Source: a virus. Taken from it: DNA of 38,011 nucleotides. The position numbers and the translations under genes were made by a program. The notes under the pieces were generated by a model. The model had not been told where the DNA came from. It made no database searches and saw only the letters and a program-made list of their open reading frames with translations. Positions 1 to 6,118 of this stretch are shown one piece after another (within the stretch, counting starts at the first letter, position 1; every line of letters begins with the position of its first letter). The stretch covers positions 1 to 38,011 of IMG/VR virus record IMGVR_UViG_3300031951_000515, one strand, 5' to 3'.

Positions 1-322
1 ACCACGATCGAACAACCCGCTGTTCCTGCTTTGGTCGTTTGAGTTTCCGAGCGTTAAAAGGCTGGCATAAATCGCGGGCCACCGCGTAATTCCAGATCAC
101 CGTCAGGGCGACACGGTAATTGACGATCGTAGTCGCCGACTTGCCAAGATCCTTGAGACGGGACAAAAACGCGTTGACGTTTTCCTCGGACAAGTCTGTT
201 ACCTCGGGGATTTTCCCAAGGAACGATCCGAGTTTTGAGCAAGCGCGGTGGTATTGGCCGATAGTGGCTGATTCGAGATCGCGCTCCGTCGCGATCCGTT
301 TTACGAGATCGCTGAGGTACAT
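1..322 (-). CDS. int: Tyrosine recombinase/integrase, N-terminal part, cut by window edge
   Basis: The minus strand stays open from the left edge to an ATG at 322 and encodes about 107 residues with no stop. The product has the N-terminal SAM-like core-binding fold of phage tyrosine integrases: an opening helix, then the typical 'SATIGQYHRACSKLGSFLG' helix pair, then 'LSEENVNAFLSRL' and 'SATTIVNYRVALTVIWNYAV', ending in a basic linker. The catalytic domain lies outside the window, so the R-H-R-Y residues cannot be checked. The frame is open upstream to a stop at 431-433, inside the tRNA fragment, so TTG starts at 379 or 385 are possible. It does not resemble an integron integrase. It likely integrates the element at the adjacent tRNA-Ser-derived site. 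Confidence 0.82.
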   Translation of the reverse strand, partial: MYLSDLVKRIATERDLESATIGQYHRACSKLGSFLGKIPEVTDLSEENVNAFLSRLKDLGKSATTIVNYRVALTVIWNYAVARDLCQPFNARKLKRPKQEQRVVRSW

Positions 323-403
323 GACAAGGCGTTTAGATTGGTTGTTGGCGTAATGGATTCCTAGGTTTTTTCTGAACAAAAGCAAGGCAAGAAGGTCAAA
401 AAA

Positions 404-468
404 GCACCGGATTGCTAATTCGGCGTAGGGTTAACTCCTTACCGCAGGTTCGAATCCTGTCCTCTCCG
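404..468 (+). other. tRNA-Ser(GCU) 3' fragment, putative attP/att core
   Basis: This stretch folds as the anticodon arm to the 3' end of a class II serine tRNA. Anticodon stem 407-411/419-423 encloses loop TTGCTAA with anticodon GCT at 414-416. A long variable arm follows, then a T arm with loop TTCGAAT (stem 444-448/456-460), the 3' acceptor strand CCTCTCC at 461-467, and discriminator G468. The matching 5' acceptor strand and a complete D arm are absent upstream, so it is not a full tRNA gene. Phages that integrate at a tRNA anticodon loop carry just this segment to restore the host gene. The neighbouring integrase supports that role. Confidence 0.82.
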
Positions 469-470
469 CT

Positions 471-536
471 AAGAAACGTGATCGGCTTGGCGCTTCCTTT
501 GTCGCGTCATCTGCTACCCGGTCGCGTTTCTTTTTT
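471..536 (+). terminator. Long-stem intrinsic terminator after the tRNA fragment
   Basis: A 15-bp stem pairs 471-485 with 518-532 (two G-T pairs, no mismatches), has a loop of about 32 bases, and is followed by T533-T536. It sits directly after the tRNA 3' end, so it is probably the tRNA terminator copied along with the attachment core. It also insulates the phage genes to the right. Confidence 0.6.
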
Positions 537-541
537 GGAGA

Positions 542-570
542 TTGAATTACCTTTATAGGTCAACTATAGT
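542..570 (+). promoter_or_regulatory. Sigma70-like promoter with overlapping dyad
   Basis: TTGAAT (542-547) and TATAGT (565-570) are 17 bases apart, close to the -35/-10 consensus. Transcription would start near 577, the first ATG of the following gene, so the message may be leaderless. A short inverted repeat TATAG-5-CTATA (554-568) overlaps the -10 box and could be an operator, though five-base arms may be chance. Confidence 0.5.
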
Positions 571-576
571 AGAGGC

Positions 577-798
577 ATGTTGCAAATGCTAGGAAAAAAA
601 TACTACACGGTCGCCCAAGCCGCTGAATTAGCCGGTTGCACGGTCAGCTACGTGCGTCGATTGCTTCGAGAGAACGCAATCGCAGGCGAAAAAATAGGGC
701 AGCGAGCGTGGGTTATCCCAGCAAATCAACTCGAAGTTCTAAAAAATTCCCCAACAGGAAAAACAGGACGGCCAAGATCAGGAAAAAAATCTTTGTAG
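577..798 (+). CDS. Small MerR/excisionase-like helix-turn-helix protein
   Basis: A 73-residue basic protein. Residues 9-32 ('YYTVAQAAELAGCTVSYVRR') are a MerR-type helix-turn-helix as in the HTH_17 excisionase family, followed by a wing strand ('GEKIGQRAWVIPANQLEVL') and a basic tail ('GKTGRPRSGKKSL'). Position next to the att site and integrase fits an excisionase or recombination directionality factor; a regulator of the early operon is also possible. There are two possible starts: ATG at 577, only seven bases from the -10 box (leaderless), or ATG at 586 with AGAGG at 571-575. Function is inferred from fold and context only. Confidence 0.72.
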   Translation: MLQMLGKKYYTVAQAAELAGCTVSYVRRLLRENAIAGEKIGQRAWVIPANQLEVLKNSPTGKTGRPRSGKKSL

Positions 799-803
799 CG
801 GTC

Positions 804-831
804 TTGCGTATTGTTCCGATATAGGTAATAT
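804..831 (+). promoter_or_regulatory. Possible promoter for the early (csrA-like) operon
   Basis: TTGCGT (804-809) and TAATAT (826-831) are 16 bases apart in the 149-base gap between the HTH gene and the csrA-like gene. This would give a leader of about 110 bases. The gap holds no open frame worth calling. Confidence 0.35.
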
Positions 832-891
832 TAAACGCGTCGTTGCAAGCTGTAGCAGGCGAGTAACGATGACGGAAACGACAAAGGCTTC

Positions 892-910
892 TTGAGGGAT
901 GCTCCCTCGA
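892..910 (+). promoter_or_regulatory. Leader hairpin upstream of the csrA-like gene
   Basis: A compact hairpin pairs 892-899 with 903-910 (one G-T pair, loop of three). It lies about 40 bases before the csrA-like start. GGA triplets, the core of CsrA binding sites, occur in the hairpin, upstream in GACGGAAAC, and in the gene's own ribosome binding site CAGGAG (935-940). CsrA proteins usually bind pairs of such sites, so translational autoregulation is plausible but unproven. Confidence 0.35.
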
Positions 911-947
911 TGAGCCATAGGTGGTGGCTTTAACCAGGAGCAATGAA

Positions 948-1271
948 ATGCTTGTACTTACTCGCAAGCGCGGGGAGAGTGTGCGCGTAGGAGACAGTGT
1001 GGAAATCACGCTGTTGGATACTCGCAGGGACAAGGCTCGGATCGGTATTACCGCGCCGGGTCAAGTGATCTTGAGAGCCGATGCAGTCGATCGTGACGCA
1101 TCGCCTCGAAAGGTCCGCGTGATGCGCATGGATCGCACCATGTGCGAAGTAGACGCCAAGTTCATGGCGGACTACGCCGAGGTGTTGATGTTTGCTCGGG
1201 CAAAGGATGGCGTCTATGTGCCGTCCTGCGATCTGGCTCAGTACGAGGCCGGAAAGCGAGGTGTGGCATGA
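948..1271 (+). CDS. csrA: CsrA-like RNA-binding regulator with C-terminal extension
   Basis: A 107-residue protein whose first ~50 residues match CsrA: 'MLVLTRKRGESVRVGDSV', then 'ARIGITAPGQV'. CsrA dimers bind GGA motifs in mRNA leaders and alter translation or stability. The start at 948 fits the family and has AGGAG at 936-940. Usual CsrA length is about 60 residues; here about 50 further residues (1100-1271) follow that I do not recognise. In family proteins an arginine near position 44 contacts RNA. The alignment here puts arginine one position early (LRAD instead of HREE), so RNA binding may differ. It heads an overlapping operon: its stop overlaps the next start as ATGA. A phage copy could reprogramme host or phage translation. 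Confidence 0.8.
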   Translation: MLVLTRKRGESVRVGDSVEITLLDTRRDKARIGITAPGQVILRADAVDRDASPRKVRVMRMDRTMCEVDAKFMADYAEVLMFARAKDGVYVPSCDLAQYEAGKRGVA

Positions 1272-2155
1272 GTGTCGCATCTATCGGACTTTCGGACGAA
1301 GCGTTGGATGAACGTCGCAAGGGGATTGGAGCCTCGGACGTGGCTGGGATCCTCGGTGTCGATCCATGGCGTTCCCCATGGGATGTGTGGGCCGACAAGC
1401 GGGGACTCGTCGAACCCTGGAAGGGGAATCAGGCGACCAAGATTGGTCAGTACCTCGAACGGGCAGTGATCGATTTTGCGGAAGCGGAGTTGGGATCGCT
1501 CACCCGCAATGTGCGAGTGCCGTATCTCGGTGGGCATCCGGTTGTGGCAACGCTCGATGCGTTGACTGAGGATGGGAATCCCGTCGAAAGCAAGACGGCG
1601 GGAATGACGGGACCGCTGGCACCTTACTGGGGTGACGCGGGAACGGACCAGATCCCCGAGCACTATCTTTGCCAAGTGCATACGCAACTGCTCTGCACGG
1701 GTGCCGATATGGCGTTTCTTTACGCTCTGCTTGGTGGTCGCGGCATCGTCCGCTACGAGATCCCACGCCATGACGATCTGTGCGAGACGCTAGCCAACAC
1801 GCTTTTGGAATGGTGGGATCGCCATATTGTCCATGGCGAAGAACCGTCACGGGAGAAGGCTAGTCTGGACATCGTGAAGCGGTTCCGGCGTGTGCCCGAG
1901 AAGGTCGTCGGTCTTGGCGACGACCTGAGGTTTTTGCTGGCGTCGAAGGAAAACCTCGCAGCCGAAGCTAAAGACATCAAGGAGCGTCAGGAGGAATGCG
2001 ACAAGCAACTTCTGTTGGCTCTCGGTGATGCCGAGGTTGGCATGTTCGCCGATGGCACCAAGGTGTCGTACCTCGAACAGCATCGGAAGGGCTACACGGT
2101 GGAGCCGTCCAGTTACCGAGTCCTGCGAATTGCGAAGGCGAAGGTGAAGAAATGA
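1268..2155 (+). CDS. YqaJ-type viral recombinase exonuclease
   Basis: A 295-residue PD-(D/E)XK nuclease of the YqaJ/lambda-exonuclease group, which resects double-stranded DNA ends so that an annealing protein can load. Visible motifs are 'RRKGIGASDVAGILG' near residues 16-30, 'GQYLERAVIDFA' with E64, 'ATLDALTEDG' with D97, the catalytic E108-x-K110 pair in 'NPVESKT', and 'YLCQVHTQLL' with Q136 and Q140. All expected catalytic residues are present and the length is typical. ATGA overlaps join it to csrA upstream and to the annealing protein downstream, so the recombination pair is translationally coupled. Confidence 0.9.
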   Translation: MSVASIGLSDEALDERRKGIGASDVAGILGVDPWRSPWDVWADKRGLVEPWKGNQATKIGQYLERAVIDFAEAELGSLTRNVRVPYLGGHPVVATLDALTEDGNPVESKTAGMTGPLAPYWGDAGTDQIPEHYLCQVHTQLLCTGADMAFLYALLGGRGIVRYEIPRHDDLCETLANTLLEWWDRHIVHGEEPSREKASLDIVKRFRRVPEKVVGLGDDLRFLLASKENLAAEAKDIKERQEECDKQLLLALGDAEVGMFADGTKVSYLEQHRKGYTVEPSSYRVLRIAKAKVKK

Positions 2156-2850
2156 GTGCAGTTGAAGAAGTCGGAATTGCTAAGAGCACCGAACGCAAAA
2201 GCGTTCTGAGGGATTTGGCTCACCAGTACGGCATGGAGCCAGAGGCGTTCGAGGCGACGATCCGGGCGACGGTGGTCCCCAAGGAATGCACTCGGGAGCA
2301 ACTAGCGGCGTTTATGCTTGTGGCTAAGGAGTACAACCTGAACCCATTGACGAAGGAGATCTACGCTTTCCCGACCAAGGGTGGCGGGATCCAACCCATA
2401 GTTAGCGTGGACGGCTGGCTTAACTTGGCGAACTCCCATCCGATGATGGACGGCATGGAGTTCGAGGACCACTTTGACGCCGGGACGTTGATCGCGGTAA
2501 CAGCGGTGATCTACCGCAAGGATCGCAGGCACGCAAGCAAGGTGACGGAGTACCTTGCTGAGTGCAAGCGGAATACCGACGTGTGGCGTCAGTGGCCTGC
2601 CAGGATGCTACGCCACAAGGCCGCGATCCAGTGCATCCGCTATGCGTTCGGCTTTGCGGGCATCATGGAGGTTGACGAGTACGAGCGCATGATCGCGGTA
2701 GAGACGACGTTGACGGTGGATGCGGTGCCTGCTCCATCGTCGCGTACAGAATCGCTGAAGCAGAGGATCGGCGTGATTACTCCGGCCCCGGTGGTCTCCG
2801 AGGCGGAAGATTTAGTGGAAGCCGAGCCGCAAGCTGAGGACCAGGAATGA
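2152..2850 (+). CDS. bet: Bet/RecT-family single-strand annealing protein
   Basis: A 232-residue protein resembling phage recombination protein Bet (lambda Red beta). The recognisable stretch runs from 'TREQLAAFMLVAKEYNLNP' through 'KEIYAFPTKGGGIQPIVSVDG' to 'WRQWPARMLRHKAAIQCIRYAFGFAGI', then 'EYERM'. It anneals complementary single strands produced by the nuclease encoded just upstream. The C-terminal ~50 residues are acidic and low-complexity, as often seen in these proteins as a partner-binding tail. Starts and stops overlap on both sides as ATGA. Confidence 0.9.
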   Translation: MSAVEEVGIAKSTERKSVLRDLAHQYGMEPEAFEATIRATVVPKECTREQLAAFMLVAKEYNLNPLTKEIYAFPTKGGGIQPIVSVDGWLNLANSHPMMDGMEFEDHFDAGTLIAVTAVIYRKDRRHASKVTEYLAECKRNTDVWRQWPARMLRHKAAIQCIRYAFGFAGIMEVDEYERMIAVETTLTVDAVPAPSSRTESLKQRIGVITPAPVVSEAEDLVEAEPQAEDQE

Positions 2851-3176
2851 GCACTGGCGATCTGTTTGAATGGGCTAAACGTGCTAGGGCTTCGGATCCC
2901 GAGACTTCCAAGGAAGCGGCGATCGAGACGAGAGTTTCGGTTGCGATTCGCAGATCACAGTTTCTTGAGGGTTTGACGCGGTGTGGTGGATTGGCCACGG
3001 CGCGCGAGGCAGCATCACAGATCGCCAACGGAAATATCACGCTGCACGATTCGATTCGGAAGCGAGCTAAGGAACTGGAAAAGCTCGGTCTGATCCGGGC
3101 TGTTGGATCGCGACTGTGTTCCGTCAGTGGGCACAGCGCGACCGTTTACGAGCATGGTGGCACATTAGGAGTATAG
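2847..3176 (+). CDS. Small winged-helix-like early protein
   Basis: A 109-residue protein that begins within the bet stop codon (ATGA). Residues 14-27 carry 'ASDPETSKEAA', a phrase common in small phage proteins, and the rest ('FLEGLTRCGGLATAREAASQI' ... 'IRKRAKELEKLGLIRAVGSR') looks like a winged helix with the usual recognition-helix-plus-wing spacing. I infer DNA binding, perhaps as regulator or recombination accessory. No named family was recognised. Confidence 0.65.
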   Translation: MSTGDLFEWAKRARASDPETSKEAAIETRVSVAIRRSQFLEGLTRCGGLATAREAASQIANGNITLHDSIRKRAKELEKLGLIRAVGSRLCSVSGHSATVYEHGGTLGV

Positions 3177-3197
3177 ACACCACAACGACAACTCCCG

Positions 3198-3220
3198 GCC
3201 CCGTGGGAAGCGGGGCATTT
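3198..3220 (+). terminator. Weak terminator-like hairpin
   Basis: GCCCCG (3198-3203) pairs with CGGGGC (3211-3216) around a seven-base loop and is followed by ATTTTC. The T tract is short, so this may attenuate rather than end early transcription before the next gene. Confidence 0.4.
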
Positions 3221-3254
3221 TCGAACAACCAACAATGTAAGGGGATAAAAAAAG

Positions 3255-3578
3255 ATGAAACGCGAAGAATTGGTAGTGGCGTTGCGGACTTTGGCGGATG
3301 CGGTTGAGGCTCTGCCTGAAGAGATCGCTGAGCGCGTCAAAGTGGAGGCTCGATTTTACAAGGCCACAACGATTGATGAATTGCGCAGGCTGTGCGAAGT
3401 GTTCCCCGGAACCCGAAAGGTGATCGACTTGATTCATAGCGAAGTAGGAGCCATCGAAAGTTCGCTCGGGCCAATTCACGCAGTGTTGTACTACGATCGC
3501 GCAGTACTTGGACAGAAGGTGACGGTGTCAGAAGCCGATTTGTCACTTCTCGACGCTCCGCAGCCGGTCGAAGTCTAG
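3255..3578 (+). CDS. Hypothetical protein, helical
   Basis: A 107-residue, mostly helical, mildly acidic protein. It opens with 'MKREELVVALRTLADAVEAL', continues with a central 'TIDELRRLCEVFPGTRKVIDLI' segment, and ends acidic. A purine-rich ribosome binding site (AAGGGG at 3239-3244) precedes a run of A before the ATG. It lies between the recombination genes and the replication gene, so an early function is likely. I recognise no family or catalytic motif. Confidence 0.6.
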   Translation: MKREELVVALRTLADAVEALPEEIAERVKVEARFYKATTIDELRRLCEVFPGTRKVIDLIHSEVGAIESSLGPIHAVLYYDRAVLGQKVTVSEADLSLLDAPQPVEV

Positions 3579-3613
3579 TTAGGGCAGGGCCGGTTCTTTG
3601 GAGGAGGCACAAC

Positions 3614-4486
3614 ATGAAAGTTGGCACGATGGATCTGTTGAAGTTCAAGCGATTGGTGCGACGGCTCAAGGAGTCGAACCGAGGCGTTGTCGGACTGCTT
3701 GAAATGCTCTGGGCGGGTGTGGCGAAGAATTGCCCTCGGGGCGACATAGGTCGCTTCTGTAACGAAGACATCGCGGTCATGGTGGATTGGGACGGGGACG
3801 CGGACGATCTGGTCGCAGCCCTCGTTGAATGTCGGTGGCTCGATGAAGACGACGAGTGCCGTCTGGTCGTTCATGATTGGGCCGACCATTGCCCGAACTA
3901 CCTCAAGGCCAACATTAACCGATTGGGGGGGTTCTTCGGGAGGCGCTTGGACGTTTCGACTGTTTCGACTGTTGAGCCTGAGACCCCACCTAAGACCCCC
4001 TCTAAGACCCACCCTGAGCCCGGGCCTATGGGGGGGGCTATGAGGGAGTCTTCGCGCGCGCAGATCTTACCAAGTCTATCCTTACCTATCCAAGTCTATC
4101 CACATCTAACCACATCTAACCACATCCAACCTAACCAAACCAAGCCAAGCCAAGCTGAGTGGTTGGAGAAGTGGGGGGTGGTAGTTGATGAGGATTTTCT
4201 CGAGCGGGTAAGAGTCGAAGCGAATCGCTTCGCGAAATTGCCGAGACCGCCTGAAAACCGCGATGTAGTGTGGAGGGCGTGTTTCGTGGCTACTGTGCTC
4301 GATTGTCGCGAAGTAGTGGCTGATTCTTGCGATGCGATTAGGAACGGCACGGCGAAGAAACCGATTGCGTACCTGGAAGGTGCAATGCGCAAAGCCTGCG
4401 AACTTCATGGCGAGGAGTACGACGCGATCAAGAAGCTGGCATCTCCGACGCCACCACCTAAACCGTTGACGATGATCCACGGTTGA
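3614..4486 (+). CDS. Putative replisome organizer / replication initiator
   Basis: A 290-residue protein with three parts. Residues 1-115 look like the N-terminal winged-helix domain of phage replisome organizers ('GVVGLLEMLWAGVAKNCPRGDIG' ... 'VVHDWADHCPNYLKANINR'). Residues 116-180 are a low-complexity Pro/Thr/Ser linker encoded by short DNA repeats. Residues 181-270 form a helical domain ('DEDFLERVRVEANRFAKL') that could recruit a helicase. Phage initiators such as lambda O carry the origin inside their own gene, and the repeats here fit that layout. GGAGGAG at 3600-3606 supports the start. Function is inferred; no direct catalytic motif is visible. Runs of seven and eight G interrupt the linker DNA. 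Confidence 0.6.
   Translation: MKVGTMDLLKFKRLVRRLKESNRGVVGLLEMLWAGVAKNCPRGDIGRFCNEDIAVMVDWDGDADDLVAALVECRWLDEDDECRLVVHDWADHCPNYLKANINRLGGFFGRRLDVSTVSTVEPETPPKTPSKTHPEPGPMGGAMRESSRAQILPSLSLPIQVYPHLTTSNHIQPNQTKPSQAEWLEKWGVVVDEDFLERVRVEANRFAKLPRPPENRDVVWRACFVATVLDCREVVADSCDAIRNGTAKKPIAYLEGAMRKACELHGEEYDAIKKLASPTPPPKPLTMIHG
4070..4156 (+). repeat. Iteron-like direct repeats, candidate replication origin
   Basis: The stretch is built from short direct repeats with almost no G on this strand. CCAAGTCTATCC occurs at 4070-4081 and 4090-4101. CACATCTAAC follows at 4101-4110 and 4111-4120, with CACATCCAAC at 4121-4130, and then CCAAG-type units run to 4155. The ten-base period is about one helical turn. 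Inside a putative initiator gene, these are good candidates for initiator binding sites. Simple repeat slippage in a linker is the alternative. Confidence 0.55.
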
Positions 4487-4503
4487 GTTTCATAGGAGCA
4501 AAC

Positions 4504-4749
4504 ATGGACGAGGATAAAAAGCTATTGATGGCGATCGCGACATCGTTTGTTGTCCACCAGTGTGACACATGCCATTGGTGGACAGATGTGCTTGGCACTA
4601 TAGACGGGAGAGCGGTCTGCGTGTGGCATACAGGCTTGCGTGACAACAAGGTGCGCAAGGTAGATTTCTCTGGAAAGAAGTCCATGCGAACAACTGCCGA
4701 TTTTGGTTGCGTCTGCTGGCAAATGGACGAACGGAAAAAGTCCCGATAA
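4504..4749 (+). CDS. Small Cys/His-rich protein, first cassette gene
   Basis: An 81-residue protein starting at ATG 4504 with AGGAG at 4496-4500. Cysteines and histidines are paired as if to bind a metal: 'HQCDTCHWW', 'CVWH', and 'FGCVCWQM' near the C-terminus, after a short helical start ('MDEDKKLLMAIATSF'). The stop codon lies inside the AAC box of the first palindrome, as cassette genes often end close to their recombination site. Family unknown; a zinc-stabilised small fold is inferred. Confidence 0.6.
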   Translation: MDEDKKLLMAIATSFVVHQCDTCHWWTDVLGTIDGRAVCVWHTGLRDNKVRKVDFSGKKSMRTTADFGCVCWQMDERKKSR

Positions 4750-4832
4750 CGCTTGTAATCACACGGTTGCCGCGTGTGAGTATCGTTGAGGTAACAGCCG
4801 GACGGCAACTCCGGTGCATTTTTTTGTTCGCC
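4745..4832 (+). other. attC-like site A
   Basis: Left box GATAAC (4745-4750) and right box GTTCGCC (4826-4832). GTTGCCG (4766-4772) pairs with CGGCAAC (4803-4809). T4810 is left unpaired, and CAC/GTG pairs further out, with two mismatches between. The left arm also forms its own hairpin, CACACG/CGTGTG. Seven T (4819-4825) precede the right box, so the + strand RNA could also terminate here. Confidence 0.62.
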
Positions 4833-4850
4833 TGCTTTAAGGGAGTAGAG

Positions 4851-5048
4851 ATGAAGGTTTTGGATTTAGGACATATCGAAACGGCACCCAAAGCGATCAA
4901 AGAGCAATTGACGATTGAGCGTGACGTTTTGAGGCGATTCGGGTTCCGTGACGACGAGTTGCGGATAGTGGAGTGCGACAATTACAAGTGGCAAATTATA
5001 CCAGCGAACAAAGGGGGTAATGATGGACGATTTCGAAAAACGGTTTGA
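4851..5048 (+). CDS. Hypothetical cassette protein, 65 aa
   Basis: Begins at ATG 4851 with AAGGGAG (4839-4845) as ribosome binding site, 19 bases after the GTT box of site A. The 65-residue product ('MKVLDLGHIETAPKAIKEQL' ... 'RRFGFRDDELRIVECDNYKW') has an alpha/beta look, but I recognise no family. It overlaps the next start by 26 bases in a different frame, so the two genes are probably translationally coupled within one cassette. Confidence 0.55.
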   Translation: MKVLDLGHIETAPKAIKEQLTIERDVLRRFGFRDDELRIVECDNYKWQIIPANKGGNDGRFRKTV

Positions 5049-5364
5049 TGCGGATTATGTGTTCGAAGGAACAAAAAATGACGTTGTTCAGTTGTGGCTG
5101 GACAATAAGTCACGATGGTATCCAGATGTGCTGGTCGCAAAGAACAGTCGAGGCGAGATGTTTTGCAGCATGACAGACGTTATTTGCGAAGACTTGCACA
5201 CAATGCCATTGTTTTGCAAAAGCGGAACCATGAAACACGTTTCTTGCACAAGTGGCGAGACTCTCCATGTATGTGAAGCGTACCGACGCGAACAAATTAA
5301 GCCGCTGCGGTGCCGTACGCAGGCCGGACGTGAAGATTCGAGAAAGCCAGATTACGCGATCTGA
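5023..5364 (+). CDS. Hypothetical cassette protein, 113 aa
   Basis: Starts at ATG 5023 (GGGGG at 5013-5017), with an alternative in-frame ATG at 5020. The product has an acidic, aromatic N-terminal half ('DFEKRFDADYVFEGTKNDVV', 'QLWLDNKSRWYPDV') and a Cys-bearing C-terminal half (FCSM, ICED, LFCKSG, VSCTSG, VCEAY, RCRT). The spread of cysteines suggests a metal site or disulfides, but no known motif is clear. It ends just before site B and is the second gene of the same cassette. Confidence 0.55.
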   Translation: MDDFEKRFDADYVFEGTKNDVVQLWLDNKSRWYPDVLVAKNSRGEMFCSMTDVICEDLHTMPLFCKSGTMKHVSCTSGETLHVCEAYRREQIKPLRCRTQAGREDSRKPDYAI

Positions 5365-5368
5365 GTCA

Positions 5369-5457
5369 GGCGAACGCACAAAATCACCGGGTTGCCGCCG
5401 GTGAGTATCGTTGAGAAAACAGCCGGACGGCAACTCCGGTGCATTTTTTTGTTAGGT
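5369..5457 (+). other. attC-like site B
   Basis: Left box GGCGAAC (5369-5375) and right box GTTAGGT (5451-5457). CACCGGGTTGCCG (5385-5397) pairs with 5428-5434 and 5436-5441, 13 pairs with a single unpaired T5435. The left box, extended as CAGGCGAAC, is the exact complement of GTTCGCCTG at the start of this cassette in site A. The right half is nearly identical to site A, while the small left hairpin differs by two compensated base pairs. Seven T (5444-5450) precede the right box. Confidence 0.68.
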
Positions 5458-5464
5458 GATTGAG

Positions 5465-6118
5465 ATGAGGAATACGGTAGTCACGATTTACGGACGAGTT
5501 GGGAGTATGAAGTCTCCGATTGCTGAGCGAATCCGAAACGCATGCGCTAGGTCGGGAGTGCGGTGCGAAGTGGACGATCACAGACTGTTTTCGTTTGACG
5601 AGGATTTCACCGAAAAGTATGAGCAAGCGTTCAAGCAGGCAGTGCAGTCGCCCGCAGATGTCGTTGTGCTTGTTGTCGGAACTGGACACGATTCATACAG
5701 TCCGTTTCGGTTCACCGCTTTGTTATCGTGCGATATGAAATACAGCGACAAATTAAAAGACCCGCGATGGCAGCGTAAACGCCTTGAAGTAATGGAGCGG
5801 GATGATTTTACGTGCATGTGTTGTTACGGCGATGACGTGACGTTGAACGTGCATCACACGTACTACGTTTTCGATAAAGACCCGTGGGACTATCCGACAG
5901 AGACATTGTGGACGATATGCCAAGACTGCCACCCAGACATGGATGAGCAGCGCCGAATACTTCAAGAGTTGAGCGGCGGCTTGTGTCCTGAAGCGAGAAC
6001 CAACCTCGGTGCGTTCTTGGTTGTCTTGCGTGGCCTCATGTTTGGCGATCAGATTTTGTTGTTGCATCGGATGCATAAAGAGGTTGAGCAAACACTGGCG
6101 GCGGATTCGTCACGATAA
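5465..6118 (+). CDS. HNH-type nuclease-like protein in a cassette
   Basis: A 217-residue protein; ATG 5465 is preceded by AGGTG at 5454-5458 (a GTG at 5456 is an alternative). Residues 98-158 resemble small HNH nucleases: 'KDPRWQRKRLEVMERDDFTC', paired C117/C120 and C152/C155, a His pair at 130-131, and 'CQDCH'. The conserved 'W.YP.E.L.T.C..CH' layout is clear. Residues 1-75 form an alpha/beta domain with a P-loop-like 'GRVGSMKS', but the glycine before the lysine is replaced by methionine, so nucleotide binding is doubtful. It may be a nicking or defence nuclease. The stop codon overlaps the left box of site C. Confidence 0.7.
   Translation: MRNTVVTIYGRVGSMKSPIAERIRNACARSGVRCEVDDHRLFSFDEDFTEKYEQAFKQAVQSPADVVVLVVGTGHDSYSPFRFTALLSCDMKYSDKLKDPRWQRKRLEVMERDDFTCMCCYGDDVTLNVHHTYYVFDKDPWDYPTETLWTICQDCHPDMDEQRRILQELSGGLCPEARTNLGAFLVVLRGLMFGDQILLLHRMHKEVEQTLAADSSR

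Noticed and set aside
1-322. Integron integrase (IntI) as the driver of the cassette array
   Set aside because: The visible N-terminal domain reads like a phage-type tyrosine recombinase and lacks resemblance to IntI N-termini. The catalytic part with the IntI-specific insert is outside the window, so it cannot be claimed.
404-468. Complete functional tRNA-Ser gene
   Set aside because: The 5' acceptor strand complementary to CCTCTCC and a complete D arm are missing upstream, so only the 3' part is present.
921-947. Upstream GTG start for the csrA-like gene
   Set aside because: The extension adds nine residues before the family-typical MLVLTRK start and ignores the well-placed AGGAG at 936-940.
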